Both the position numbers and the translations under genes were made by a program. DNA of 64,000 nt from Bog-473 sp963836605 (GTDB lineage: Bacteria > Actinomycetota > Acidimicrobiia > Acidimicrobiales > RAAP-2): positions 62,001-126,000 of the forward strand of contig CAWIKB010000011.1 in NCBI GenBank assembly GCA_963836605.1. Direction: 5' to 3'. Within the stretch, counting starts at the first letter, position 1. Each line of letters opens with the position of its first letter. This document shows, piece after piece, positions 1 to 8,682 of this stretch. A model generated the notes under the pieces. The model did not search any database. It was not told the origin of the DNA and saw only the letters and a list, made by a program, of their open reading frames with translations.

Positions 1-683
1 CCGGCCCGAACACGCCGCTGGCCACCGACAGCCTGGGCGACCAGCTCCTGCCGGGCCCGGGCGACAACGCCTTCATCGACCGTGATCCGACGATCCCGGG
101 TCTGGTCCTCGGCGGTGGCGGGACACCTCCCGGCGCTCGCACGGACACCGTGAGTGGTGGCCCCGGCTCGACCACCATCGCCGATCAGTCGGCTGTCATC
201 ACCGACCGCGGCCGATCCGTGACCGGAACGAACATCCCGCCTGGGGCCACGGTGAAGAGTGTCTCGGACGTGCCGGCTGTGGCGAAGTTGCCCAACGGCG
301 GAGGCTGTACCAATCTCTGCGCGACGAAAGCATCGTTCGTGCTGGCCGTGAACGGTGTGCCGACGGCCCCGACCGGTCCCGTCACGAGCGTCACGCTGGG
401 AGCGGAGACCGACGCGACTGATCCCCTCTACAGCGCCACGGGTGCAGCCACCGGCGGCGGTGATGTCGGCAGCGTGCTCATCAGCAAGTACATCGTGCCC
501 GGCTCGACCGACAGCGTCTTCTACAACCACTACAGCTGGCTGCGGACCATGGAAGACCTCTTCAACGTGGGCCCGACGTCTCCCGGCCTCGACGGCCATG
601 GACACATTGGATTCGCGGCCCAGCCGGGTCTCGCTTCGTTCGGATCGGACGTGTTCAACTGCCGGGGCACGTGCGTCCCGTAG
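1..683 (+). CDS. Secreted phosphoesterase (phospholipase C/acid phosphatase-like), C-terminal part
   Basis: The reading frame is open from the first bases of the window, so this is the 3' end of a longer gene. The last 70 residues carry the terminal signature of the alkaline-phosphatase-superfamily phosphoesterases (Pfam phosphoesterase family, related to phospholipase C and AcpA): YNHYSWLRTMEDLF followed by GHIGFAAQPGL and a final FGSDVFN. These enzymes hydrolyse phosphate mono- or diesters and are usually exported. The N-terminal metal and nucleophile motifs lie outside the window, so substrate cannot be judged. A 34-bp palindrome follows 73 bp after the stop and may end the transcript. Confidence 0.8.
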   Translation, partial: GPNTPLATDSLGDQLLPGPGDNAFIDRDPTIPGLVLGGGGTPPGARTDTVSGGPGSTTIADQSAVITDRGRSVTGTNIPPGATVKSVSDVPAVAKLPNGGGCTNLCATKASFVLAVNGVPTAPTGPVTSVTLGAETDATDPLYSATGAATGGGDVGSVLISKYIVPGSTDSVFYNHYSWLRTMEDLFNVGPTSPGLDGHGHIGFAAQPGLASFGSDVFNCRGTCVP

Positions 684-756
684 CGGCTCCACCCCTTCGC
701 CCCAAGGGAGGCACGCGCTCGAAGCGCCGACCACGTTGATGCTTGCCAGGGCCAAG

Positions 757-790
757 AGCGCATGCGGAGCCCCGGGGCTCCGCATGCGCT
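757..790. repeat. Perfect 34-bp palindrome
   Basis: Positions 757-773 and 774-790 are exact reverse complements with no spacer (arm AGCGCATGCGGAGCCCC). It lies downstream of the phosphoesterase gene and its right arm contains the likely ATG (784) of the next gene. As RNA it would form a very stable hairpin with a CCGG-type turn. There is no T-run, so it is not a classical terminator. It could end the upstream message, occlude the downstream start, or bind a dimeric protein. Confidence 0.85.
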
Positions 791-1335
791 GGCTCCCACT
801 GGTCGCGGTGATGGCGTTCGGGGGCACCCTGGCTGCTCCCGGAATTTCGTCGGGACAGTCGGCGTCGGATGGGGACAACACCTACGGGCCGCTCCCGGCC
901 TGGCTGCCCAAGGCCACCGTCCCGGTCAACCGCACCCTGGTGGCCAGCGCCCAGGATCCGAAGCTCGGCATCGAGGGTGACACCTTCAAGGCCGTCCTGC
1001 CGCACGGCCAGACGCTCATCACCCTCGCTGGCCCGACCGTGCCACCCTTCGTGGCCCCTCCCCCGCCGACGACGACGGCGACGTTCACCATCTCGATGAG
1101 CCGCTCGGCCGGCAGCGTCCCCATTCGGCCCGCCGATTTCGAACTGGTCGACGGCAACGGCCGGATCTACTACCCGAAGGCGTTCAGTGGGGCTCCCCCG
1201 CCACGGGTTGCGCCCGAGGGGAAGACCATCTCGTTCCACCTGAAAGAGGTCATGGCCACCGGTGCGGGAAGTGTGCGCTGGTCCCCCGGGGGAGCCCCGA
1301 CGGCGAGCTGGGACTTTACGGTCGAAAACGACTGA
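784..1335 (+). CDS. Small secreted protein, function unknown
   Basis: 183 residues. From ATG 784 the protein begins MRWLPLVAVMAFGG, giving a basic n-region, a hydrophobic core and a small-residue stretch around AAPGISSGQ that fits a Sec signal peptide cleaved near residue 25. ATG 739 is also in frame but gives a poorer leader. The mature part has a proline-rich stretch (PPPPTTT) near residue 100 and a beta-rich C-terminal half ending SWDFTVEND. I recognise no family. It lies close behind the phosphoesterase gene and may be coexpressed with it. The start is unusual because it lies inside the 34-bp palindrome. Confidence 0.65.
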   Translation: MRWLPLVAVMAFGGTLAAPGISSGQSASDGDNTYGPLPAWLPKATVPVNRTLVASAQDPKLGIEGDTFKAVLPHGQTLITLAGPTVPPFVAPPPPTTTATFTISMSRSAGSVPIRPADFELVDGNGRIYYPKAFSGAPPPRVAPEGKTISFHLKEVMATGAGSVRWSPGGAPTASWDFTVEND

Positions 1336-1394
1336 AGTCGGCGGCCGGTACTCGGCAAGGCGGCGGGGGGTGAGGCCCTGAGGCAGCCCTTCGG

Positions 1395-1400
1395 TAGGTT
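1395..1400 (+). promoter_or_regulatory. Putative -10 hexamer (leaderless) for helicase gene
   Basis: TAGGTT lies 6 nt before ATG 1407, the spacing seen before many starts in this window, so transcription would begin at or next to the start codon. No Shine-Dalgarno sequence fits either GTG 1404 or ATG 1407. Confidence 0.5.
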
Positions 1401-1406
1401 GAGGTG

Positions 1407-3080
<1,674 letters not shown>

Positions 3081-3117
3081 GGTCGATTCGCCTTTGCGAC
3101 CGAAGGGGAACAGACCG

Positions 3118-4509
3118 GTGCCCGAGATACTCGAACTGCTTCGTGACGCGGTGGGTAAAGGGCACGTGGCGAGCGGGCCGGGCGTGCACGCCGATTACAC
3201 CCACGACGAGGCCCTGACGGCCGAACCGGTGGCGCCGTTGGCGGTCGTGTTCCCCGGATCGACCGGCGAGGTCGTGAAGGTCCTGCGGGCAGCCAACGAG
3301 CACCGCGTCCCGGTCGTGGCGCGGGGCAGCGGTACGGGGCTCTCGGGCGGGTGCCTGCCCGTCGCCGACGGTATTGTGCTCGCCTTCGATCGCATGCGGG
3401 CCATCCGCGAGATCGACACCGAGAACCAGGTGGCAGTGGTCGAGCCCGGCGTGACGTTGGAGGATCTGGACCGGGCCCTTTCGCCGCTCGGGCTGGTCTA
3501 TCCGGTCTCACCGGGCGAGGAGAGCGCATCGCTGGGGGGGAACGTCGCCACCAACGCCGGCGGCATGCGCGCCGTGCGCTACGGCGTCACCCGCCACCAC
3601 GTCCTCGGTCTCGAGGTCGTCCTCGCCGACGGCCGGGTCGTGCGTACGGGAGGGAAGTTCGTCAAGAGCTCCTCGGGATATGACCTGACGCAACTCCTCA
3701 TCGGATCCGAAGGCACCCTGGCCGTCACCACCGAAGTGACGGTCAAGCTGCACCCTCGAATGAGCGAAGCGGCCACCGTCCTGGCTCCCTTTCCCACTCT
3801 GGCCGAGGTGGCCCATGCCGTTCCCCACATCGTGAGCAGCGGGGTGGAGCCCTCCATCCTCGAGTACATCGACGTGCTGGCCATGTCGAGCATCACCCGC
3901 AGTGCCGGACTGGACCTTGGTGTTCCCGAGGCCATCAAGGCGGACACCTTGGCCTATCTGGTGGTCGTGCTGGAGGGCACGGAGGCGAGGCGGGTGGAGG
4001 AGGACGTCGAGCAGCTGGCCACCCTGCTGTCCAAGCTCGGCGCGCTCGACGTCTACGTCCTTCCCGCCTCCGCCGGGGCGCAGCTGATCACCGCCCGGGA
4101 GAGGGCTTTCTTCGTGGCCAAGGCGGCTGGGTCGGACGACATCATCGATGCCGTCGTGCCCCGGGCCGCCATCCCGGACTACCTGGCCGAGGTGGCCGTG
4201 CTGGCCAGCCGGGATGGCGCGTTGGTGACCGGCTGTGGCCATGTCGGTGACGGGAACGTGCATCTCTCGGTCTTCCAACCCGATGCCGGGCGGCGCCACG
4301 GGCTGATCCGCTCGATCTTTTCATCGGCCGTGGTGGCGGGCGGAGTGATCTCCGGGGAGCACGGCATCGGGACGGAAAAGCAGGAGTACTTTCTCGACAC
4401 GGTGGACCCGGTCAGCCTGGAGCTCATGCGTGCCGTTCGGGCCGCGTTCGACCCCCACGGAATCCTCGGGCCCGGCCGCCTGTTCCCAACGACTGGAGAA
4501 GCCTCATGA
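3118..4509 (+). CDS. FAD-linked oxidase, GlcD-like (D-2-hydroxyacid dehydrogenase family)
   Basis: 463 residues from GTG 3118, chosen because AAGGGG sits 8 nt upstream; TTG 3094 is possible but lacks a ribosome site. The PCMH-type FAD domain spans about residues 40-215 with RGSGTGLSGG, the SLGGNVATNAGG loop and SSSGYDLTQLLIGSEGTL. The C-terminal cap has the conserved GCGHVGDGNVHL and SGEHGIG segments. The family oxidises glycolate, D-lactate or other 2-hydroxyacids. Partners GlcE and GlcF are absent. The stop overlaps the next start by 4 nt (ATGA), so it is translationally coupled to the TPP enzyme, suggesting the 2-oxoacid produced is passed on. Exact substrate unknown. Confidence 0.88.
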   Translation: MPEILELLRDAVGKGHVASGPGVHADYTHDEALTAEPVAPLAVVFPGSTGEVVKVLRAANEHRVPVVARGSGTGLSGGCLPVADGIVLAFDRMRAIREIDTENQVAVVEPGVTLEDLDRALSPLGLVYPVSPGEESASLGGNVATNAGGMRAVRYGVTRHHVLGLEVVLADGRVVRTGGKFVKSSSGYDLTQLLIGSEGTLAVTTEVTVKLHPRMSEAATVLAPFPTLAEVAHAVPHIVSSGVEPSILEYIDVLAMSSITRSAGLDLGVPEAIKADTLAYLVVVLEGTEARRVEEDVEQLATLLSKLGALDVYVLPASAGAQLITARERAFFVAKAAGSDDIIDAVVPRAAIPDYLAEVAVLASRDGALVTGCGHVGDGNVHLSVFQPDAGRRHGLIRSIFSSAVVAGGVISGEHGIGTEKQEYFLDTVDPVSLELMRAVRAAFDPHGILGPGRLFPTTGEAS

Positions 4510-6056
4510 ACGGTGCCCGTTCCCTGCTCACCACCCTGGTCGGGGCAGGTGTCGACGTCTGCTTCAGCAATCCGGGCACCTCGGAGATGCATTTCGTGGC
4601 CGCCCTGGACGACGTGCCGGAGATGCGCGGCGTCCTGACCCTCTTCGAAGGGGTGGCCACCGGCGCCGCTGACGGGTACGCCCGGGTGAGCGGACACCCG
4701 GCGGCCACGTTGCTGCATCTGGGCCCCGGATTGGGCAACGGCCTGGCCAACCTGCACAACGGCCGCCGGGCCCGCGTGCCGGTCGTCAACATCGTCGGCG
4801 AGCACGCGACCTATCACTCCCGCTATGACGCCCCCCTCGAGTCGGACATCGCCTCCATTGCCCGGGCCGTGTCCGGTTGGTACCGGGTGGCGGCACGGGC
4901 CGATGACGTGGGCGGCGATGCCGCGGACGCCGTGGCGGCGGCCTGCCGGCCGCCCGGATGTGTGGCCACCCTCGTCCTCCCGGCCGATTCGTCATGGTCC
5001 GAGTCCGGCCCCGGACCGTCGGCGCCGAGGCCCCGGTCCCTCCCCGCCGTCGTCCCGGACGAAACCGTCCAGGGCCTGGCCAAGGTGCTGGCATCGGGGG
5101 AGCGCACCGCCCTTCTCTTGGGCGGAAGCGCGGTGCGAGCACGAGGTCTGGTCGCCGCCAGCCGCGTCGGCTCCACCACGGGGGCGACCCTTCTCGGCGA
5201 GACCTTTCCCGCCAACCTGGCCCGGGGCGCCGGTATCCCGGCCGTGGATCGGCTCGGCTACCTGGCCGAGTTCGCCCAGGCCCAACTCGACGGAGTGCAG
5301 CACTTGATCCTGGTGGAGGCCAAGTCCCCGGTCTCCTTCTTCGCCTATCCCGGCAAACCGAGCGACATCGTCCCGCCCGGCTGCACCATGCACACCCTCG
5401 CCGTCCCCGGTGAGAATGCCGCGGGCGCGCTCGAAGCGCTGGCCGAGGCCGTGGGTGCCCCACCCGACGGCGCCGTCCTCGTCCCGGCGGCTCGACCGGA
5501 ACGACCCACCGGATCGCTCTCCCCGGAAACCTTGGCGGCGGCGATCGGCGCCACCTTGCCCGACGACGCCATCGTGGTCGATGAGGGGAACACGTCGGGA
5601 CTCTTCGTGTCCGGGGCCTCGGCCGGCGCGCCCCCGCACGACTGGCTCACGCTCACCGGAGGAGCCATCGGGTTCGGACTCCCGGCCGGCACGGGTGCCG
5701 CCGTGGCCGCGCCCGAACGACCGGTGCTCTGCCTCCAGGCCGACGGGAGCGCCATGTACACGCTGCAGGCGTTGTGGACACAGGCCCGCGAGGGCCTCGA
5801 CGTCACCACGGTGATCCTGTCCAACCGGAGCTACGCCATTTTGAACATGGAGCTGCACCGGGTCGGCGCCGGCGCCGGCGGTCCCCTCTCCCGGCGCATG
5901 CTGGACCTGACGCAACCAGATCTCGACTTCGTCGCGCTCTCCCAAGGCATGGGGGTACCGGCACGGCGCGTCGAGACGGCAGACGCCCTCACCTCGGCGC
6001 TCGAGGAGAGCTATGCCGAACCCGGCCCCTCCCTGATCGAGGCGGGGCTCGCGTGA
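4506..6056 (+). CDS. Thiamine diphosphate-dependent enzyme, acetolactate synthase large-subunit-like
   Basis: 516 residues with the three-domain ThDP fold. The N-terminal PYR domain has the activating Glu in LFEGVATGAADGYAR (about residue 50). The C-terminal PP domain binds Mg-ThDP through ADGSAMYTLQALW and SNRSYAIL. It belongs to the benzoylformate-decarboxylase/acetolactate-synthase superfamily. The conserved Glu argues against glyoxylate carboligase, which has Val there. No small regulatory subunit follows, so it is unlikely to be the main IlvB. It is coupled to the FAD oxidase by a 4-nt overlap, so a decarboxylase or carboligase acting on that oxidase's 2-oxoacid product is a reasonable inference. 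The specific reaction is unknown. Confidence 0.82.
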   Translation: MNGARSLLTTLVGAGVDVCFSNPGTSEMHFVAALDDVPEMRGVLTLFEGVATGAADGYARVSGHPAATLLHLGPGLGNGLANLHNGRRARVPVVNIVGEHATYHSRYDAPLESDIASIARAVSGWYRVAARADDVGGDAADAVAAACRPPGCVATLVLPADSSWSESGPGPSAPRPRSLPAVVPDETVQGLAKVLASGERTALLLGGSAVRARGLVAASRVGSTTGATLLGETFPANLARGAGIPAVDRLGYLAEFAQAQLDGVQHLILVEAKSPVSFFAYPGKPSDIVPPGCTMHTLAVPGENAAGALEALAEAVGAPPDGAVLVPAARPERPTGSLSPETLAAAIGATLPDDAIVVDEGNTSGLFVSGASAGAPPHDWLTLTGGAIGFGLPAGTGAAVAAPERPVLCLQADGSAMYTLQALWTQAREGLDVTTVILSNRSYAILNMELHRVGAGAGGPLSRRMLDLTQPDLDFVALSQGMGVPARRVETADALTSALEESYAEPGPSLIEAGLA

Positions 6057-6095
6057 GGGTCGGGGTGACCCGCCCCTCGAACCTCGCAGGGATCG

Positions 6096-6875
6096 TCAGT
6101 CGTCAATCAGATCGACCACGACCGGTGCATGATCGGAGGGCTTGTTGCCCTGGTAGTTCTTGCGGGCGTCGCGGTCGACGTAGGAGCCGGTCGCCCGTGC
6201 GGCCAGGTCTCCGCTCAAGAGGAGAAGGTCGATCCGCATCCCGCGTCCCTGGTGGAAATCGCCGGCTCGATAGTCCCACCAGCTGAACACTCCGGGATCG
6301 TTGAAGCGGGGGAAGACGTCTTCGAGGCCCCAGCCCAAGATCTGACGAAGTGCCGCACGTTCCTGCTCGCTCACATGGGTCATGCCCTCGAAATGGGCCG
6401 GGTCCCACACGTCCCCGTCCCCCGGAGCCACATTGAAGTCGCCGCACACCGCCACGGAGCTGCCCGGGGGACAGGTCTCGTCGAGGAGGGTCCGCAGGCG
6501 GGCCAACCAGTGCAGCTTGAAGGTGTAGAACTCATCGTCCAGGCTGCGCCCGTTGGGGACGTAGACCGAGTGCACCCGCACCTCCCCACAGGTGCCGGCC
6601 ACGAGGCGACATCCGTGCGCATCCTCGGCGCTGCCGAAGCCGCGCGCCACATCTCTCAGACCCACCCGGCTCAGGAGCGCCACGCCGTTCCAGCGCCCGT
6701 CGCCATGGTGGGCTGCTTCGTAGCCCAGGGCCTTGAAGGTGTCGGTCGGGAATTTGTCGTCAGCCTGCTTGGTCTCCTGCAGGCAGAGCACATCGGGTTG
6801 CTGCGCCTCGATCCACCCCGTGACGTGCGGCATCCGGGCGGTCAGAGAATTGACGTTCCAGGTAGCCAGGCGCAT
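6096..6875 (-). CDS. xthA: Exodeoxyribonuclease III
   Basis: 259 residues, full length for the ExoIII/AP-endonuclease family. Hallmarks are MRLATWNVNS at the start, the metal-binding Glu34 in LQETKQ, YVPNGR, the GDFNVAP segment, FSWWDYRAGD and the C-terminal SDHAPVV with catalytic His. It cleaves abasic sites and degrades 3' ends during base-excision repair. Its ATG overlaps the stop of the fabZ-like gene (TGATG), so the two are translated together. It converges with the TPP enzyme gene across a 39-bp gap. Confidence 0.95.
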   Translation of the reverse strand: MRLATWNVNSLTARMPHVTGWIEAQQPDVLCLQETKQADDKFPTDTFKALGYEAAHHGDGRWNGVALLSRVGLRDVARGFGSAEDAHGCRLVAGTCGEVRVHSVYVPNGRSLDDEFYTFKLHWLARLRTLLDETCPPGSSVAVCGDFNVAPGDGDVWDPAHFEGMTHVSEQERAALRQILGWGLEDVFPRFNDPGVFSWWDYRAGDFHQGRGMRIDLLLLSGDLAARATGSYVDRDARKNYQGNKPSDHAPVVVDLIDD

Positions 6876-7309
6876 CAGGCTGGGGCCCCGTCGACAATGA
6901 CGAAGAGCAGGTCAGCCTCACATGCCTTCTGCCCGTTCACCGACGCGACGCCGTGGCCCTTGCCGGCCCGCGCGGACAGGTGGTCCAGGTTCACCTCGAG
7001 GTCGAGCGTGTCGCCGGGGACCACCTGCCGGCGGAAACGCGCCCTCTCGATACCGCCGAAGAGCGGCAGCTTGCCGGCGTAACGCGGGTCGAGCAGCAGA
7101 GCGATGCCGCCCAGCTGGGCCAGGGACTCGATCATGAGCACCCCGGGTAGCGTCGGGCGACCGGGGAAATGGCCGGCAAAGAACGATTCGGCGCCGGTCA
7201 GCTCCCAGCGGCCCCGCCCGGAGACCCCCGGCTCGACCGCGTCGACGGCGGTCACGAAGAGGAACGGCGGCCGGTGGGCCAGGACATCGACTGGTTTCGG
7301 CATCTCCAT
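6875..7309 (-). CDS. fabZ: 3-hydroxyacyl-ACP dehydratase, FabZ-like hotdog protein
   Basis: 144 residues, a single hotdog domain with the FabZ active-site pair: His47 in GHFPGRPTLPG and Glu61 in MIESLAQLGG. N-terminal AHRPPFLFV is also typical. It would dehydrate 3-hydroxyacyl-ACP in type II fatty-acid synthesis. GGAG lies 8 nt before the ATG. No other fatty-acid synthesis gene is nearby, so a paralogue with a narrower role is possible. It is coupled to xthA downstream. Confidence 0.88.
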   Translation of the reverse strand: MEMPKPVDVLAHRPPFLFVTAVDAVEPGVSGRGRWELTGAESFFAGHFPGRPTLPGVLMIESLAQLGGIALLLDPRYAGKLPLFGGIERARFRRQVVPGDTLDLEVNLDHLSARAGKGHGVASVNGQKACEADLLFVIVDGAPA

Positions 7310-7380
7310 CAGGGCATCTCCGTCAGATCGCCTTGCAGTGACCCGTGGCTGCAGCGTGCAGGGACGTCACGGAACCGAGA

Positions 7381-8682
7381 CTACCGATGAGGAAGTTCGC
7401 CGGATTTCCCAGCGGGCTTCTTGGCGGCCTTCTTGGCCGGACCGCGCCGCTTCTTCGACGGGGGAAGCGGGAGTGCGAGCTCGGCCACCCGGCGGGGCGG
7501 ATCCAGCCCCGCCAGGACGAACGGCCGCACTTCACCCTTGGTGAGGACCTCGCGCGCTTTGGTCGGAGGTGGCGTCCCCATGGCGCTCAAGGGGATGTAG
7601 CAGTGCAGGCTTCCACCGTCGGGCAGAGCCACGTCGACCATCGCTCCGTGAGAGGTGAACGAGACGACCTCTCCCTCGATGGTGCTGCCGACCGGATAGG
7701 CGGCCACGAAATTGATGAAGGCCATCGGCTCGTTCACCGCCGGGGGCGGGCTCGCCGATGCCTTCTTGGGTGCCGGGAGCGCCGGGGCCAGCTGCGCCCG
7801 TGCCTTCTTCGACGCCGGCGCCTTGGCCGTCTCCTTCGTGGCCGGCTTCTCCTTGACCGCAGCCACCTTCTTGGTCGCCTTTTTCTTGGGCGTCTCCTTC
7901 TTCGTCGCCGCCGCCTTCACCTTCTTGGGCGCGGCAACGCGCTTGGTGGCCGCAGCCTTCTTCTTGGCCGGTCCCTTGGCGGCCTTCTCGGCCCTGGGAG
8001 GATCGAGCGCCTCGGCCACGGCCTCGTCAATGGCCGTTGACAGGTCAGGGTCGACCGGCGCGGCTGCTCTTCGCCCCTTGGGGGCCGGCGGGGGCTCGCT
8101 GGGCGCGAGGGGCCAGGTGGTGTCGACGGGGGGAGCTTTCTTCTTCGGCGATCGCTTGGCTGCCTTCTTGGCCGCCTTGGCCAACTCAGCCGCCTTGGCG
8201 GGAGCCGACTCGGGATCCTCCTTCACGCGAGCCTCAGCGGTGGCCGCTCGGCTCTTGACCCCACGCACCGGGAGCCTCGGCGTGAAGATCCACCCCACTC
8301 CGGGGACCGGCTTGCCTCCGATCAACCGGCCTTCGTCGAACAGCCACGGGTGCTCACCGTGGAATTCCTGGAAGGAGTCGTTGGAGAGCACGATGGCCCC
8401 CGTGCGTTCGGCGATCCGCAGGACGAAGGCGTCCCCACGCCCGATGGCTCCGGCCGGGGGGGACACGATTTCGCCGTTCAGCATGGCGTCGCGGACCAGC
8501 TCGCGCTCGGACTCGGCGATACGGTGCTCGAACGAGGCATCCACCACCACGGTGATGCGCGCCTTGGGATCTTCTTCGGCGTACGCCCGCACTGCTTCAT
8601 CCAATTGGACCAGGCTCGGGAGCGTGCGCCCTTCGGTGGCCAGGTTCGACCCGTCCACCACGACGTGATGCGGATCAGCCAA
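7381..8682 (-). CDS. NYN/PIN-like ribonuclease with Lys/Ala-rich linker and C-terminal S1 RNA-binding domain
   Basis: 433 residues if TTG 8682 is used; this start overlaps the kgd stop by 8 nt. Upstream in-frame ATGs would place the N-terminus deep inside kgd. Residues 1-165 look like a Zc3h12a/NYN-type nuclease: VVVDGSNL (D10), VVVDASF (D48), GRGDAFVL (D84) and LSNDSF (D102) form the expected acidic cluster. Residues about 165-340 are a Lys/Ala/Pro-rich disordered linker resembling histone H1 tails. Residues about 345-425 resemble an S1 fold (GSTIEGEVVSFTSHG). The combination suggests a nuclease tethered to RNA or ribosomes. I know no characterised protein of this layout. Start uncertain; coding well supported. 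Confidence 0.78.
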   Translation of the reverse strand: MADPHHVVVDGSNLATEGRTLPSLVQLDEAVRAYAEEDPKARITVVVDASFEHRIAESERELVRDAMLNGEIVSPPAGAIGRGDAFVLRIAERTGAIVLSNDSFQEFHGEHPWLFDEGRLIGGKPVPGVGWIFTPRLPVRGVKSRAATAEARVKEDPESAPAKAAELAKAAKKAAKRSPKKKAPPVDTTWPLAPSEPPPAPKGRRAAAPVDPDLSTAIDEAVAEALDPPRAEKAAKGPAKKKAAATKRVAAPKKVKAAATKKETPKKKATKKVAAVKEKPATKETAKAPASKKARAQLAPALPAPKKASASPPPAVNEPMAFINFVAAYPVGSTIEGEVVSFTSHGAMVDVALPDGGSLHCYIPLSAMGTPPPTKAREVLTKGEVRPFVLAGLDPPRRVAELALPLPPSKKRRGPAKKAAKKPAGKSGELPHR

